DNA from: Pseudooceanicola endophyticus
Lineage (GTDB): Bacteria > Pseudomonadota > Alphaproteobacteria > Rhodobacterales > Rhodobacteraceae
DNA: 64,000 bases
Direction: 5' to 3'
Assembly (NCBI RefSeq): GCF_018760365.1
Contig: NZ_JAHIAB010000007.1
Coordinates: 206,912-270,911 of the forward strand
The position numbers and the translations under genes are program-made. Shown here piece by piece: positions 44,897-53,754 of this stretch. The stretch's first letter is position 1. Every line of letters begins with the position of its first letter. The notes beneath the pieces were generated by a model, which saw only the letters and a list, made by a program, of their open reading frames with translations, made no database searches and was not told the DNA's origin.

Positions 44897-46360
44897 TCAC
44901 GACACCGAGCGGCGGTTCACCTCCTGGTCGGAGTAGAACTGCCGCTTGTTCTCGTACATCTTCATGTCGGCGCGGCGGGCCATGGCTTCCATGGTCTCGC
45001 CCGCGATCCGGGTGGCATGGCCGATCGACATCGACAGCGGATGCCCGGAATGGAAGGTATTGTTCAGCTTGATCAGCTTCTCGAGGTTGCCGATCAGCTC
45101 GCTCACGGCATCGTCGGCCGCGCGCGGCATCAGCACGGCAAATTCGTCGCCGCCGATCCGGCAGGCCTTCTGCGCGCCCCCGGACACTTCCTTCAGCACC
45201 TCGCCGGCGCGCCGCAGCAGCTTGTCGCCGGCATCATGGCCCAGCCGGTCGTTGGTGTCCTTCAGGCCGTTCAGGTCCACCACCACGATGGAGGCCGGGC
45301 TGACATTGCGCCGCTCCATCCGGTTCATCTCGTCCGCGAAGAAGGAACGGTTGTGCAGCCCGGTCAGCACGTCGTGTTTGCCGAGGTATTCCAGATAGGC
45401 CTCGGCCTTCTTGCGCGCGGTGATGTCGGTCAGCGACACCAGCACCTGCGACCAGTCGTCGGAATAGCCCGGCAGCACCGAAAACTGCATGATCAGGTGC
45501 CGCTCGGTGCCGTCGAGCGCGTAGTTCACCACTTCGCGGGTATGGAAGGTCTTGCCGTTGAACAGGTCGATCAGCTGTTCGCGGAACTGTTCGTGCATCC
45601 CGTCGCGGAACACCTGGCCAAGGTTGTCGAGCAGATGGTTGCGGTCGCGCGCGGCAAACAGCCTCAGCGTCGCCTCGTTGACATCCAGCACGCGGATCTC
45701 GCTCATGCATTTCTCGACGAACTCGGTATGGACGTCGGTAAAGACCCGCAGGTCGCTGATGCCGATATCCTTGAGTTCCTCCAGCAGGTTGCGGATCGAG
45801 GAGAAATCCTCGACCCAGAGCGAGACAGGGGAATGATCGAAGATGCCGCGGGCATAGGCGTGGCTCGCCTCGCTCTCGCGCAGGGCGGTTTCGCGGGCGG
45901 TGACATCCTCCAGCGTCAGCAGCAGCTGGGACAGATCCTCCTCATGGCCCGGCAACACCACCGCGTTCAGCTGCACATCAAGGCGCCGCCCGTCCAGCGT
46001 GTAGTTCACCGCCATGCTGGAGAAATTGCGCTGCCCTTCCCAGAGCTGCGACAGCTCCTTGATATGGGTCTCGAACATGTCGTCGCGGAACACCTTGTCG
46101 AGGTTGGCGACCAGCTCTGCCTCGTCGGTGGCGCCGAACATCTCAAGCGTGCGGGCGTTGACCTTCAGCACCTTGATCTGATGCGCGCAGTCGGCGACCC
46201 GGGCCGGATCGGCCCGCAGGAAGGCTTCGAGGTCTGTCACCCCGTCCTGCTGCCACTGGCGGAACAGCGCGGCGACCCCGCTGAAATCCTCGAGCCAGAG
46301 CGAGACCGGCGCCAGGTCAAACGTCGCCGAAAGATCCAAAACGGCGGACCGGACATTCAT
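44897..46360 (-). CDS. Diguanylate cyclase with two duplicated PAS domains
   Basis: 487 residues, no membrane helices. Two similar PAS domains are repeated with an offset of exactly 160 residues (APVSLWLEDFS at 17-27 and SPVSLWVEDFS at 177-187), followed by a GGDEF domain with the active signature RIGGDEFAVL (G403-F407) and DLNGLKDTND. The position of the inhibitory RxxD site before GGDEF holds SGGAQ, so product inhibition is probably absent. It makes c-di-GMP from GTP in response to an unknown PAS ligand. The ATG at 46360 has GAGGG upstream. It lies just downstream of the bcs genes in the same orientation, with 584 bases between, so it may supply the signal that activates BcsA. Confidence 0.92.
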   Translation of the reverse strand: MNVRSAVLDLSATFDLAPVSLWLEDFSGVAALFRQWQQDGVTDLEAFLRADPARVADCAHQIKVLKVNARTLEMFGATDEAELVANLDKVFRDDMFETHIKELSQLWEGQRNFSSMAVNYTLDGRRLDVQLNAVVLPGHEEDLSQLLLTLEDVTARETALRESEASHAYARGIFDHSPVSLWVEDFSSIRNLLEELKDIGISDLRVFTDVHTEFVEKCMSEIRVLDVNEATLRLFAARDRNHLLDNLGQVFRDGMHEQFREQLIDLFNGKTFHTREVVNYALDGTERHLIMQFSVLPGYSDDWSQVLVSLTDITARKKAEAYLEYLGKHDVLTGLHNRSFFADEMNRMERRNVSPASIVVVDLNGLKDTNDRLGHDAGDKLLRRAGEVLKEVSGGAQKACRIGGDEFAVLMPRAADDAVSELIGNLEKLIKLNNTFHSGHPLSMSIGHATRIAGETMEAMARRADMKMYENKRQFYSDQEVNRRSVS

Positions 46361-46944
46361 TAAGCTACCCTCAAAAATCTCTGACGGGGCGGCATCCGAC
46401 GCGCCCCGTGCACCCCCATATGTCATTTGCGAACCGGCTGCGTTTTCCGCATGTCCTGGCTGGCGGCATTCTGGCTGGTCCCAGGCGTGCGGCCCTTTGC
46501 CGACCTGCGCGCCACAGCCGAATGTCATAGCTCTAAATACGCATGTTAACCTAATGGAGGCAACGGCCTGCCCCCGAGGTCCCGGTTTGCGCCGCTGTTC
46601 CGCCGACCGGCCCAACGCGCGTCGGACCACGCCCGGCCGCGGACAGGGTGCGGCGTCCGTCCGAAGGACGGCTCAGCGGTCCGGCTTTCCGCAGTCCCGG
46701 CAAGCCCCTGATGAAAGGGCCTCATTTCAATAAGTTGTGTATACACGTCCCGTGTACAACCTGACTTGGTGTATACAGGCGCCCCCTTCGGGACCGCGCC
46801 CGCACGGGGCACAAGGACGGGCCAAGGGCCAGCCGGGCCGGGCTCTTGACCCGCGCGGAAAAGGTTGACGAACCTGCACAAGAAATTGTGATGATTAACG
46901 CATCGCCACGCTTGCGGAAATGACCATCCGGCACCGTCCGGGCC
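46361..46944. other. Intergenic region between the cellulose locus and the diguanylate cyclase
   Basis: 584 bases without a credible gene. It contains the upstream region of the cyclase gene, a cluster of TGTATACA/TGTACA palindromes (46737-46777) and a lone TTAAC. Short open frames here have no family features. Confidence 0.6.
46737..46777. promoter_or_regulatory. Cluster of TGTATACA palindromes
   Basis: GTGTATACAC (46737-46746), TGTACA (46753-46758) and TGTATACA (46770-46777). The two TGTATACA cores are 32 bases apart centre to centre, about three helical turns on one face. A related CCTGTACACACC occurs near 56998 in the bcsN/EAL intergenic region. Likely binding sites of an unidentified dimeric regulator. 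Confidence 0.45.
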
Positions 46945-48048
46945 CTAGGGGAACTGGTAGCTGAAATTCACGGCAAGCTGCCGGTCGTCGAAGAAATCGA
47001 CGCTCGAGTCGATGCGCGACAGTGCCACGGTCATGCTCAGGTCCCGGCTGATCTGAAGCAGCCCGCTGACGCCGATCCCCCGGTCGATCCGCTCCTGGCC
47101 AAGGAACCAGGTCCGCGCCGAGCGCGACACCGACAGCCCCACCCCGGCGACCCGTCCGGCGATCCGCCAGCGGATGTCGCCCGACAGCCCCAGCGCCAGG
47201 CCGTCCTCGTCTTCGGCCGGGGTCGTGACATCGAAGGTCAGCCGCGTGGCATCGCGCCGCCAGACCGAATCCAGCGTCAGCTCGACCATGTCGCGACGCC
47301 GATCCTCCTGCCAGGCGCGCAGCAGCGCCGCGCCCAGCTCGTGCCGGGTCTGGCCGCGCTCGAACAGATGGGAGGCCGAAAGCTCCACCAGGTCCTGGGT
47401 GACATCCGACAGCACGCGGTGGTTCTCGGCATGGACCAGACAGCCATCGACGAAGGTCCAGCCCGCGACATGGTTGCGCGAACAGACCGAAACCCGCCCC
47501 CGCCTCTGGGTCATGTCCTCTGACAGGGCCCGCATTCCCGCGACCTGGCCGCGCATCTCGATGTAGCGCCCCTCGGACCAGCCGAACCGGACGAGGCCGT
47601 CATAGCCCAGCCCCGCCGCCCAGGCATCGCGGGCGCGCAGATCCTCGCGCAGGGTGAAGGTCAGGCCCGCCAGGGTCAGCTTGTCCTGCGGCGCGCCGCC
47701 GTTGAAATTGGGCACGTAGGACAGCGTCGGATACAGCGCCTGGGCCGCGTCGATGCGGTGAAACCCCTTGCCCTCAAGGTAGAAGCCCTGCCGCTCCAGC
47801 AGGGTCTTGAGATCCAGCGCGGTGCCCAGATCCGGCCCGCCCGAGGCCAGCCCGTGCGCCAGCGCATAGGTCCGCAGCCGCTCCGAGACGACAAGCTGCG
47901 CGGTTTCCCGCAGCTGTTCGGAGCTTTCGGTGCGCCCGGTCGCGGGGCCGCTGCCCCAGCCGGCATCTTCCTGCGCCCGCGCCGGGCCTGCCAGCACCAG
48001 TGCCAGAAGCGCGGCGCCCCAGACGCCCCTCCAGATCCTAGTCGTCAT
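46945..48048 (-). CDS. Predicted outer-membrane beta-barrel protein of the cellulose locus
   Basis: 367 residues. Signal peptide (GVWGAALLALVLAGPARA), then a region rich in alternating hydrophobic/polar strands in the second half (VGLSVSRSARTWFLGQERID, MTVALSRIDSSVDFFDD) ending with NFSYQFP, which suggests a beta-barrel. I do not recognise a named family. It is the last gene of the bcsN-bcsA-bcsB-GH8-TPR-lipoprotein series and overlaps the lipoprotein gene by 11 bases. No BcsC is present in the locus, so this protein could be the export pore, with the TPR protein supplying the BcsC periplasmic part. Confidence 0.72.
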   Translation of the reverse strand: MTTRIWRGVWGAALLALVLAGPARAQEDAGWGSGPATGRTESSEQLRETAQLVVSERLRTYALAHGLASGGPDLGTALDLKTLLERQGFYLEGKGFHRIDAAQALYPTLSYVPNFNGGAPQDKLTLAGLTFTLREDLRARDAWAAGLGYDGLVRFGWSEGRYIEMRGQVAGMRALSEDMTQRRGRVSVCSRNHVAGWTFVDGCLVHAENHRVLSDVTQDLVELSASHLFERGQTRHELGAALLRAWQEDRRRDMVELTLDSVWRRDATRLTFDVTTPAEDEDGLALGLSGDIRWRIAGRVAGVGLSVSRSARTWFLGQERIDRGIGVSGLLQISRDLSMTVALSRIDSSVDFFDDRQLAVNFSYQFP

Positions 48049-48895
48049 AATTCAGCTGGCTGCCCCAGAAGATGCCGGTGGCGTCCAGGCTGTCGCCCGA
48101 GACGCTGAAGATGCCCGAGGTGGTCATGTTCTCGACCAGCCGCGACAGGCCGTCCTCATCGCCATTGATATTGCCGCGCAGCTCGCCCGAGGCGGTCGTC
48201 GTCTCTCCGGTGCTGGCCGAGCGCGAGCTGAGCGTCACGTCGCCGCCGAAGGTCCCGGTCAGCACGTTCAGCGGCACTTCCGCCGTCAGCTCGGTCTCGA
48301 TGTCGGAACCGTTGTCGGGATCGTAGGGGGTGCGCAGGTCGATGGTGACCGTCTCGCTGTCGAAATCGACCACCAGGTTCTCCAGATCGCCGACCCCGAC
48401 CTGCAGATCGCCGCCATCGACCGAGGCATAGACCTGCGCGCTGCCGCGGAAGTAGTACTTGCCCGAGGCGATCAGGTCGCCGTTGTCATCGACATTGTCG
48501 AAGGGCCCCTGGTCGGCGGTCAGGCGCAGGATGCGGACGACGGTGGCATCGTCCTCCTCGCTCGACATCTGGGCGATGACCTCGATGTTCATGTTGTCGA
48601 GGTACTTCTGCTCGGTCAGCGTGATCAGCCGCTTGTAGCCCGCCGGACTGTCGCCGGTGTCGAAGGCGTTCAGCACCGTGGCATCGTCGGTGCCGGTGCC
48701 GGTGGTGATCCGCGCCCGGGTATAGCCGGTGTCGTCGGTGACGTAGCTCTCGATGCCAGGGGTGTCGATCTCGGTCCCCTCGGAGGGGGCATTGCCGGTC
48801 GAACCGCCACCGCCGCCCCCGCCGCCGCAGGCCGCCAGACCCAGCAGCAGGATCCCCGGCAGAACCCGGGCCGAAATGCCGATCGCCTTGCGCAT
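48038..48895 (-). CDS. Lipoprotein with TbpB-like beta-barrel features
   Basis: 285 residues. Lipobox LLGLAAC with the acylated cysteine at residue 23, followed by a run of eight glycines as a flexible tether. The rest is acidic and beta-rich; the C-terminal part (TASGELRGNINGD, IFSVSGDSLDATGIFWG) resembles the small barrel domain of transferrin-binding-protein-like surface lipoproteins. Family assignment is weak. Located between the TPR gene and the barrel gene of the cellulose locus, so a surface or periplasmic role in cellulose export or attachment is inferred. Confidence 0.75.
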   Translation of the reverse strand: MRKAIGISARVLPGILLLGLAACGGGGGGGGSTGNAPSEGTEIDTPGIESYVTDDTGYTRARITTGTGTDDATVLNAFDTGDSPAGYKRLITLTEQKYLDNMNIEVIAQMSSEEDDATVVRILRLTADQGPFDNVDDNGDLIASGKYYFRGSAQVYASVDGGDLQVGVGDLENLVVDFDSETVTIDLRTPYDPDNGSDIETELTAEVPLNVLTGTFGGDVTLSSRSASTGETTTASGELRGNINGDEDGLSRLVENMTTSGIFSVSGDSLDATGIFWGSQLNYDD

Positions 48896-48905
48896 GGTCA
48901 GTTCC

Positions 48906-50348
48906 TTAGTAGGTGGCGGCCAGGGCCGCCCGGGTTTCTGCGGTCGACAGTTCGTTGTTCAGGCGTTCGAACTCGGTCCGGGCCTCTTCGCGCTTGCCCA
49001 TGTTCAGCATCGCATAGCCGCGCATCAGCGCCAGGTCCCGGGTGATCGCGCCGCCTTTCAGCTTTTGCAGCGCATCGAAATACTGCACCGACTTGGCGTA
49101 CTGGCGGGTGTTGTAGGCCCGCACGCCGCGCTGATTGAGGATCTGGCCCTCGATCTCGCGGCGCTGATCCATGGTGAAATCGCTGCTCGCGGCCACGCGG
49201 GAGGCATCGTCGGTCATCTCGCGCTTGAGCAGGGCCAGCGCCATGCCGAAACGGGCATCGCGGGCCACGGTGCTGCCCAGCCCACCCTGCGCCGCCATGG
49301 AGAAATAGGACAGCGCTTCCAGCGGACGGTCCAGGTTGTAGACGCACCAGGCGCGCTCATAGGCGATGTCGAGGGACCGGGGATTGGCCGAATCTGCGGC
49401 ACAGGCGGCCCAGCTGCCGGTCTTGGCATCGGCCCGGGTGCGCGACAGGCGGTTGTCGCCGGAACGCGGCAGGCTGGTCTGCACCGGCGCGGGGCGCGGC
49501 GTGCTGGGCGCCCGCGCGACCGGAGCCGTGCGCGGCGCGGCGCTGGTCGTCGTGCTGCGCGGCGCGGGCGTCGTCGTCTTCGTTGCGCTGGTGGTGGTGC
49601 CCTGGGTCAGGCCTCGCCCGGCCAGCAGCCGCTGTTCCAGCGCGTCGAAGGTGGCGCTCTGGGTGACGAAGCGGGCCTTTGCGGCATCCACCAGCCCCTC
49701 CAGCTGCTGCGGCGTGGTCACGGCATCGGACTTCTCGATCGTGGCCACCAAGTCGGGGATGCCGTTGCAGGTGGCGACGATCTGCTGGTAGGTCAGATAG
49801 GCCCCGGACTTGTTGCCGGCCTGTTCCTGCAACAGGGCAAGGTTCCAGGTATTGTTGATCCGGTCGCAGCGCAGCAGCGCCGGCGTGTCCGAGACCAGCT
49901 CCAGCGCCGAGGCGACATCGCGCCCGGCCACCGCCGCATCAAAGCTTTTCTGCGCCTGGGTCAGCTTGATCTGCGCCTGCAGGTCCGACGGCACCGTCCA
50001 GCTGGGATACTTTTCCTTGGTCTGCGCGATCAGCGCCTGGGCGCCGGTGATATCGTTGCGCGACAGCCGGGCGTAGATATTGGCGATCTCGGTGGTCGGG
50101 CCGGTGACCAGCAGCTGCTTGAGGTCACTGGGCGGCGTCCAGCCCGGGAAGGCCTTCTGCAGGCGGCTGACCTCGGCGGTGACCGCAGCGGTCTGGTTCT
50201 GCTCGATGTAGAAGCGCAGCGCCCGCAGGTCCTCGTTGCTGGGGGTGGCATCCTGGGCCAGGGCCGACAGCGGCAGGGTCACGGCCACCAGGCCCGCCAG
50301 AAGCACGGAGCGCAGCGCATGGGTCGGGGTTTTCAGATGGGCTGGCAT
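48906..50348 (-). CDS. Periplasmic TPR protein (BcsC-like N-terminal part)
   Basis: 480 residues. Signal peptide to about residue 32, helical repeats at about 35-240 and 315-475 (TPR-like: AYERAWCVYNLDRPLEALSYF, ARDARFGMALALLKREM), separated by a low-complexity Thr/Ala/Pro linker at 248-308. The repeats match the scaffold of BcsC, but the 16-strand barrel is missing. The ATG at 50348 overlaps the GH8 gene by 16 bases. Likely guides the glucan through the periplasm to an outer-membrane partner. Confidence 0.8.
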   Translation of the reverse strand: MPAHLKTPTHALRSVLLAGLVAVTLPLSALAQDATPSNEDLRALRFYIEQNQTAAVTAEVSRLQKAFPGWTPPSDLKQLLVTGPTTEIANIYARLSRNDITGAQALIAQTKEKYPSWTVPSDLQAQIKLTQAQKSFDAAVAGRDVASALELVSDTPALLRCDRINNTWNLALLQEQAGNKSGAYLTYQQIVATCNGIPDLVATIEKSDAVTTPQQLEGLVDAAKARFVTQSATFDALEQRLLAGRGLTQGTTTSATKTTTPAPRSTTTSAAPRTAPVARAPSTPRPAPVQTSLPRSGDNRLSRTRADAKTGSWAACAADSANPRSLDIAYERAWCVYNLDRPLEALSYFSMAAQGGLGSTVARDARFGMALALLKREMTDDASRVAASSDFTMDQRREIEGQILNQRGVRAYNTRQYAKSVQYFDALQKLKGGAITRDLALMRGYAMLNMGKREEARTEFERLNNELSTAETRAALAATY

Positions 50349-51475
50349 GTCGCGGCGCTCTGCACTTGGGAAATCAGGGTCATGAGGTGAAGGGTCGCCG
50401 GATAATACGGCTGATCCACGGTCAGGTAGAACGGGATCTCGGCGCCATGGGCGATATCGGCGGCGCAGTTCACCAGCGCCGCGATTGCCCCGTAGCCGAC
50501 ATTCGGGCTGGTCTCGAGGACGCGGCCGGTGCTGCGGTCGAAGACCGTCACGTAGCTGTCCTGCCCGGCCTGCCCCGCCTGTTGCGCGTTGCGATAGGCC
50601 TGGGCCTGCTGGCTGACCGCAAGGCTGGCGCCGTTGCCGGACCAGATCTGGAACAGCGCCACCCGCATCGCCTCGTAGCCGTTGTTGAAGGACTTGCCCG
50701 GCGCCGCCCGGTTGCCCGAGGCGGTGACCAGGATCCAGTCCGGCACCAGCCCGCCAGCCGCAAGGCCCGCCACCAGCATCTCTCCGTCGGTGGCGCAGGT
50801 GGCCAGCGCCTGGACACCGGTGATCTGGGCCAGCTCGCGCATCGCGCGCGGCATGTAGTAGGAGGGGTTGATGATCATCCCGTCGTCGCGGGCGAAACCG
50901 TCGGCAGCCGGCGTCAGCAGCAGCCGCCCCGACCCGTCGGGCGAAGGCACCACGCATTTCGCCACCAGCGCATTGGCAATGGCGCCGGCCCGTTCGATCA
51001 GCGCCGGGTTCTGATCGCGCTGGCCGCGGATCGCCAGCGCCCAGGCATAGAACAGGTCGCCGTCGCTGGCATTGTTGCGGTCCGGCACCCGGGTCGCCCC
51101 GGAAGGCAGCCAGCGCCAGGCCAGCAGCGCATCGGCGCGCACCGCCAGGTTGGCCTCGGTCCAGCGGTAGATCAGGTCGAAGGTCGGGTTGTCCTCCATC
51201 ATCGCCGCCAGCAGCAGGCCGTAGCCCTGGCTTTCCGAATGGCTGGCGCCTTGCTGAAGGGCATCGACGACCCGGCCGTCGCGGGCCAGGTAGGCGGCTT
51301 TCCAGGCCGCCCAGGGCGCGACCAGAAGATCGGCCACGGTCTGGGGGGCCTGCGCGTCCGGCAGGCCCGGGTCGGCAGCGTCCTGCGCCAGGGCGGGCCG
51401 CAACTCCAGGCCGGAGCCCAGGATCAGCCCGGTGGTGCCCGCGGCCAGTCCGCGAAGAAGGGTTCTGCGGTTCAT
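50333..51475 (-). CDS. bcsZ: Endo-1,4-beta-glucanase, glycoside hydrolase family 8
   Basis: 380 residues. TAT-like signal (NRRTLLRGLAAGTTGLIL), then a GH8 (alpha/alpha)6 barrel: general acid E81 in SHSESQGYGLLLA, D138 in NNASDGDLFYAWAL, and NPSYYMPRAMRELA. BcsZ-type enzymes trim cellulose in the periplasm and are needed for proper export. Overlaps the bcsB stop by four bases. Confidence 0.92.
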   Translation of the reverse strand: MNRRTLLRGLAAGTTGLILGSGLELRPALAQDAADPGLPDAQAPQTVADLLVAPWAAWKAAYLARDGRVVDALQQGASHSESQGYGLLLAAMMEDNPTFDLIYRWTEANLAVRADALLAWRWLPSGATRVPDRNNASDGDLFYAWALAIRGQRDQNPALIERAGAIANALVAKCVVPSPDGSGRLLLTPAADGFARDDGMIINPSYYMPRAMRELAQITGVQALATCATDGEMLVAGLAAGGLVPDWILVTASGNRAAPGKSFNNGYEAMRVALFQIWSGNGASLAVSQQAQAYRNAQQAGQAGQDSYVTVFDRSTGRVLETSPNVGYGAIAALVNCAADIAHGAEIPFYLTVDQPYYPATLHLMTLISQVQSAATCQPI

Positions 51476-53754
51476 TGCTTTCGTGCCCCCCGGGTGGAAA
51501 TGACGAAGACCAGTGCCACGATAACCGAAATCACGGTCAGCCCAAGCAGCACGGCGACGAAGAAGAACGGAGACCAGGAGGCGTAATTGCCTGCCACGGC
51601 CCGGAAGTTGCGCGGCGTCAGCGGCTCATGCAGAACCGGTGGCCGCGAGGTGTCGGTCCAGCTGGACCAGGTGCCGTCGGAGGCATTGAGCAGGGCCACC
51701 CGGCCATGTGGCCCCTCGGCCGAGATCCGCGCCTGCGCCACCGCCTGGGCGGCAAAGGCCGGATCGACCTGCGGCCCCAGCACCAGCCACATGTCATCGG
51801 GCATGTTCTGGTCGGGGATCACCAGCGCGGCATCGGCCTTGCGGGAGGAAAGCCACAGGTTCAGCGGCCCCTCGCCGGGCTTGGCCAGGTCGCGCAGATT
51901 CTGCGCCAGTGCCGCCGCCGTCTGGCGCACCGCCGGCATGAACCAGCTGCGCGTCGAGGGATCCTGGATCGGCTGGGTCAGCGCCGCGGGGCGCGAGGCA
52001 TAGAAGATTTCCTCGAATTCGCGGCGGGTCAGGCCAAGCGCGCCAAGCTTCAGCTGGTCCAGGCTGCTGGCGTCGATGACATGCAGCGCGGCGCTGCCGA
52101 TCTGGGTCACGCCGTCGATCGGGCGCAGCGCGGTTTCCAGCGCGTGCAGGGTGCGTTCGGCATGGCTGCCGGCGGCTCCGTCGGCACTGACCTGATCGGG
52201 GCGCACCGCCGCCAGCGGCGCCCGCAGGTCGAGCGTGGTCATTTCCGGCATCTTCGGCACCAGCAGGGTCGAGTCCGGGTTGATGGTCAGCAGCGGCGTG
52301 TCGTAGGTCGGGCAAGGCAGGTCGGCGGGATCGCCGGGCACCATGGCCTCGAAGGTGACCTGGTTGACACCGGGATGCATCAGCCGCGCCGGGAAGCCCA
52401 CGTCCAGCAGCGGCAGCATCTGCCCGGCCCCGCCCTGGCCCAGCGGCAGCAGGCGCACGGTGGTTCCGTTCACCTTCACCAGCATCAGCGCGTTGTAGGG
52501 CAGCCCGTCGGCGAACTGGTAGCTGAGCCGCAGCAGCCCCTCCTGAGAGGAAAGCTCCAGCCAGTCGCTGGGCAGCCGGAAGGCCACCTGCTGTTCGGAA
52601 TAGTGGTTGTAGGTCGACAGGTCGGTGAACTTCAGCGCGCGCAGCGTCTCAGCCGTGCCGGGCGCCAGGTGCGCGACATCGCCGACCGGCCCCGGGGCCG
52701 GCAGGAACTCGTCCAGGCCGCGCAGGTCCAGCCCGTCGCCCGAGGGAGTTTCCGACAGCACCAGCACGGCGGCCCCGTCGGCCCCGCGGCGGATCTCGGC
52801 GCCGGCGGCCCCGGGCACGACGCTGATCCGGGCGATCGGCGCGGCGGCCAGCGACATGTCGTAGGGGCTGAGCGTCTCGAGCGTGACCGGCGTGCCGTTG
52901 CGCAGTGCCGAGAGCCGCTGCGCCAGCTCCTTCAGGATGCCCGGCGGGCTGCCCTTGGGCAGACGGACCGGGATCGACTGGCGCAGCGAAAGCTGGGCCT
53001 GAAGCGCGGCGGCAAAGCCCTCGGAATCCAGCGGCAGGCTGCCCGGCGTCACGGTCACGCCGCTGTTGTTCAGATCGAACTCGGTCCAGATCTCGAAGCT
53101 GGCATCGGGGCCGCAGAAGATCCGGTGCGATTCCTGCACCGTCACCTCGATCACGTTGTCCCCCGTCACCAGCAGGTTCTTCGGCAGGGTGATCGGCTCG
53201 AACCCGGTGAAGGCATGGGGCTGGATCGGATCGACCTCGGTGCCGTTCACCCTGACCCGGATCTGAGAGCGCTCCGGCAGCACGTTGATGCTGATCCGGT
53301 AGGACAGCCGCAGGTCGTTGGCGGCCTCGGCATTGGGGACATTGACGTGGAAGGTGCGGCTGGCGCGTTCGCCCGACAGCCGGACGATGCGGTTCGCGCC
53401 GATGGCCGGGCCATTCACGACCTGCATCGGCAGCAGCACATCCTGCACCGGCGCGACGCTCTCGACACCGGCCCCGGTGGGCAGGGCCATGTCGGTGCCG
53501 CTGCCGCGCACGTAGCTTGGCATCTCACCGGCGCTGCCTGCCTGGGCGGGGGTCGCCGCCGCCGGGGCCGCGTCGGAGGACGCGGTGGCCCGCGGTTCCA
53601 GCTTCTGCATCAGCGGACGCAGATCGACCGTGGGCACGCTGTCCTCGCTCTGCTGGGCCAGAAGCGGCTGCGGCGCGGCGGCCAGGGCGATGCCGGCGCA
53701 GACCGCGACCACACCCAGCCCGCGTCCGATTTTCAGGGTCTCTGCAGCGCTCAT
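51472..53754 (-). CDS. bcsB: Cellulose synthase regulatory subunit BcsB
   Basis: 760 residues. Signal peptide, large periplasmic region with two carbohydrate-binding plus two ferredoxin-like repeats (about 110-700; EVTVQESHRIFCGPDASFEIW and MVPGDPADLPCPTYDTPLL visible), and a C-terminal membrane anchor (FFFVAVLLGLTVISVIVAL) that packs against BcsA. Overlaps the bcsA stop by four bases. Confidence 0.93.
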   Translation of the reverse strand: MSAAETLKIGRGLGVVAVCAGIALAAAPQPLLAQQSEDSVPTVDLRPLMQKLEPRATASSDAAPAAATPAQAGSAGEMPSYVRGSGTDMALPTGAGVESVAPVQDVLLPMQVVNGPAIGANRIVRLSGERASRTFHVNVPNAEAANDLRLSYRISINVLPERSQIRVRVNGTEVDPIQPHAFTGFEPITLPKNLLVTGDNVIEVTVQESHRIFCGPDASFEIWTEFDLNNSGVTVTPGSLPLDSEGFAAALQAQLSLRQSIPVRLPKGSPPGILKELAQRLSALRNGTPVTLETLSPYDMSLAAAPIARISVVPGAAGAEIRRGADGAAVLVLSETPSGDGLDLRGLDEFLPAPGPVGDVAHLAPGTAETLRALKFTDLSTYNHYSEQQVAFRLPSDWLELSSQEGLLRLSYQFADGLPYNALMLVKVNGTTVRLLPLGQGGAGQMLPLLDVGFPARLMHPGVNQVTFEAMVPGDPADLPCPTYDTPLLTINPDSTLLVPKMPEMTTLDLRAPLAAVRPDQVSADGAAGSHAERTLHALETALRPIDGVTQIGSAALHVIDASSLDQLKLGALGLTRREFEEIFYASRPAALTQPIQDPSTRSWFMPAVRQTAAALAQNLRDLAKPGEGPLNLWLSSRKADAALVIPDQNMPDDMWLVLGPQVDPAFAAQAVAQARISAEGPHGRVALLNASDGTWSSWTDTSRPPVLHEPLTPRNFRAVAGNYASWSPFFFVAVLLGLTVISVIVALVFVISTRGARKQ

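Noticed and set aside
46546..46881. Minus-strand frame of 111 codons in the cyclase upstream region
   Set aside because: Arg/Pro/Gly-rich, no ribosome site, overlaps the TGTATACA palindromes.
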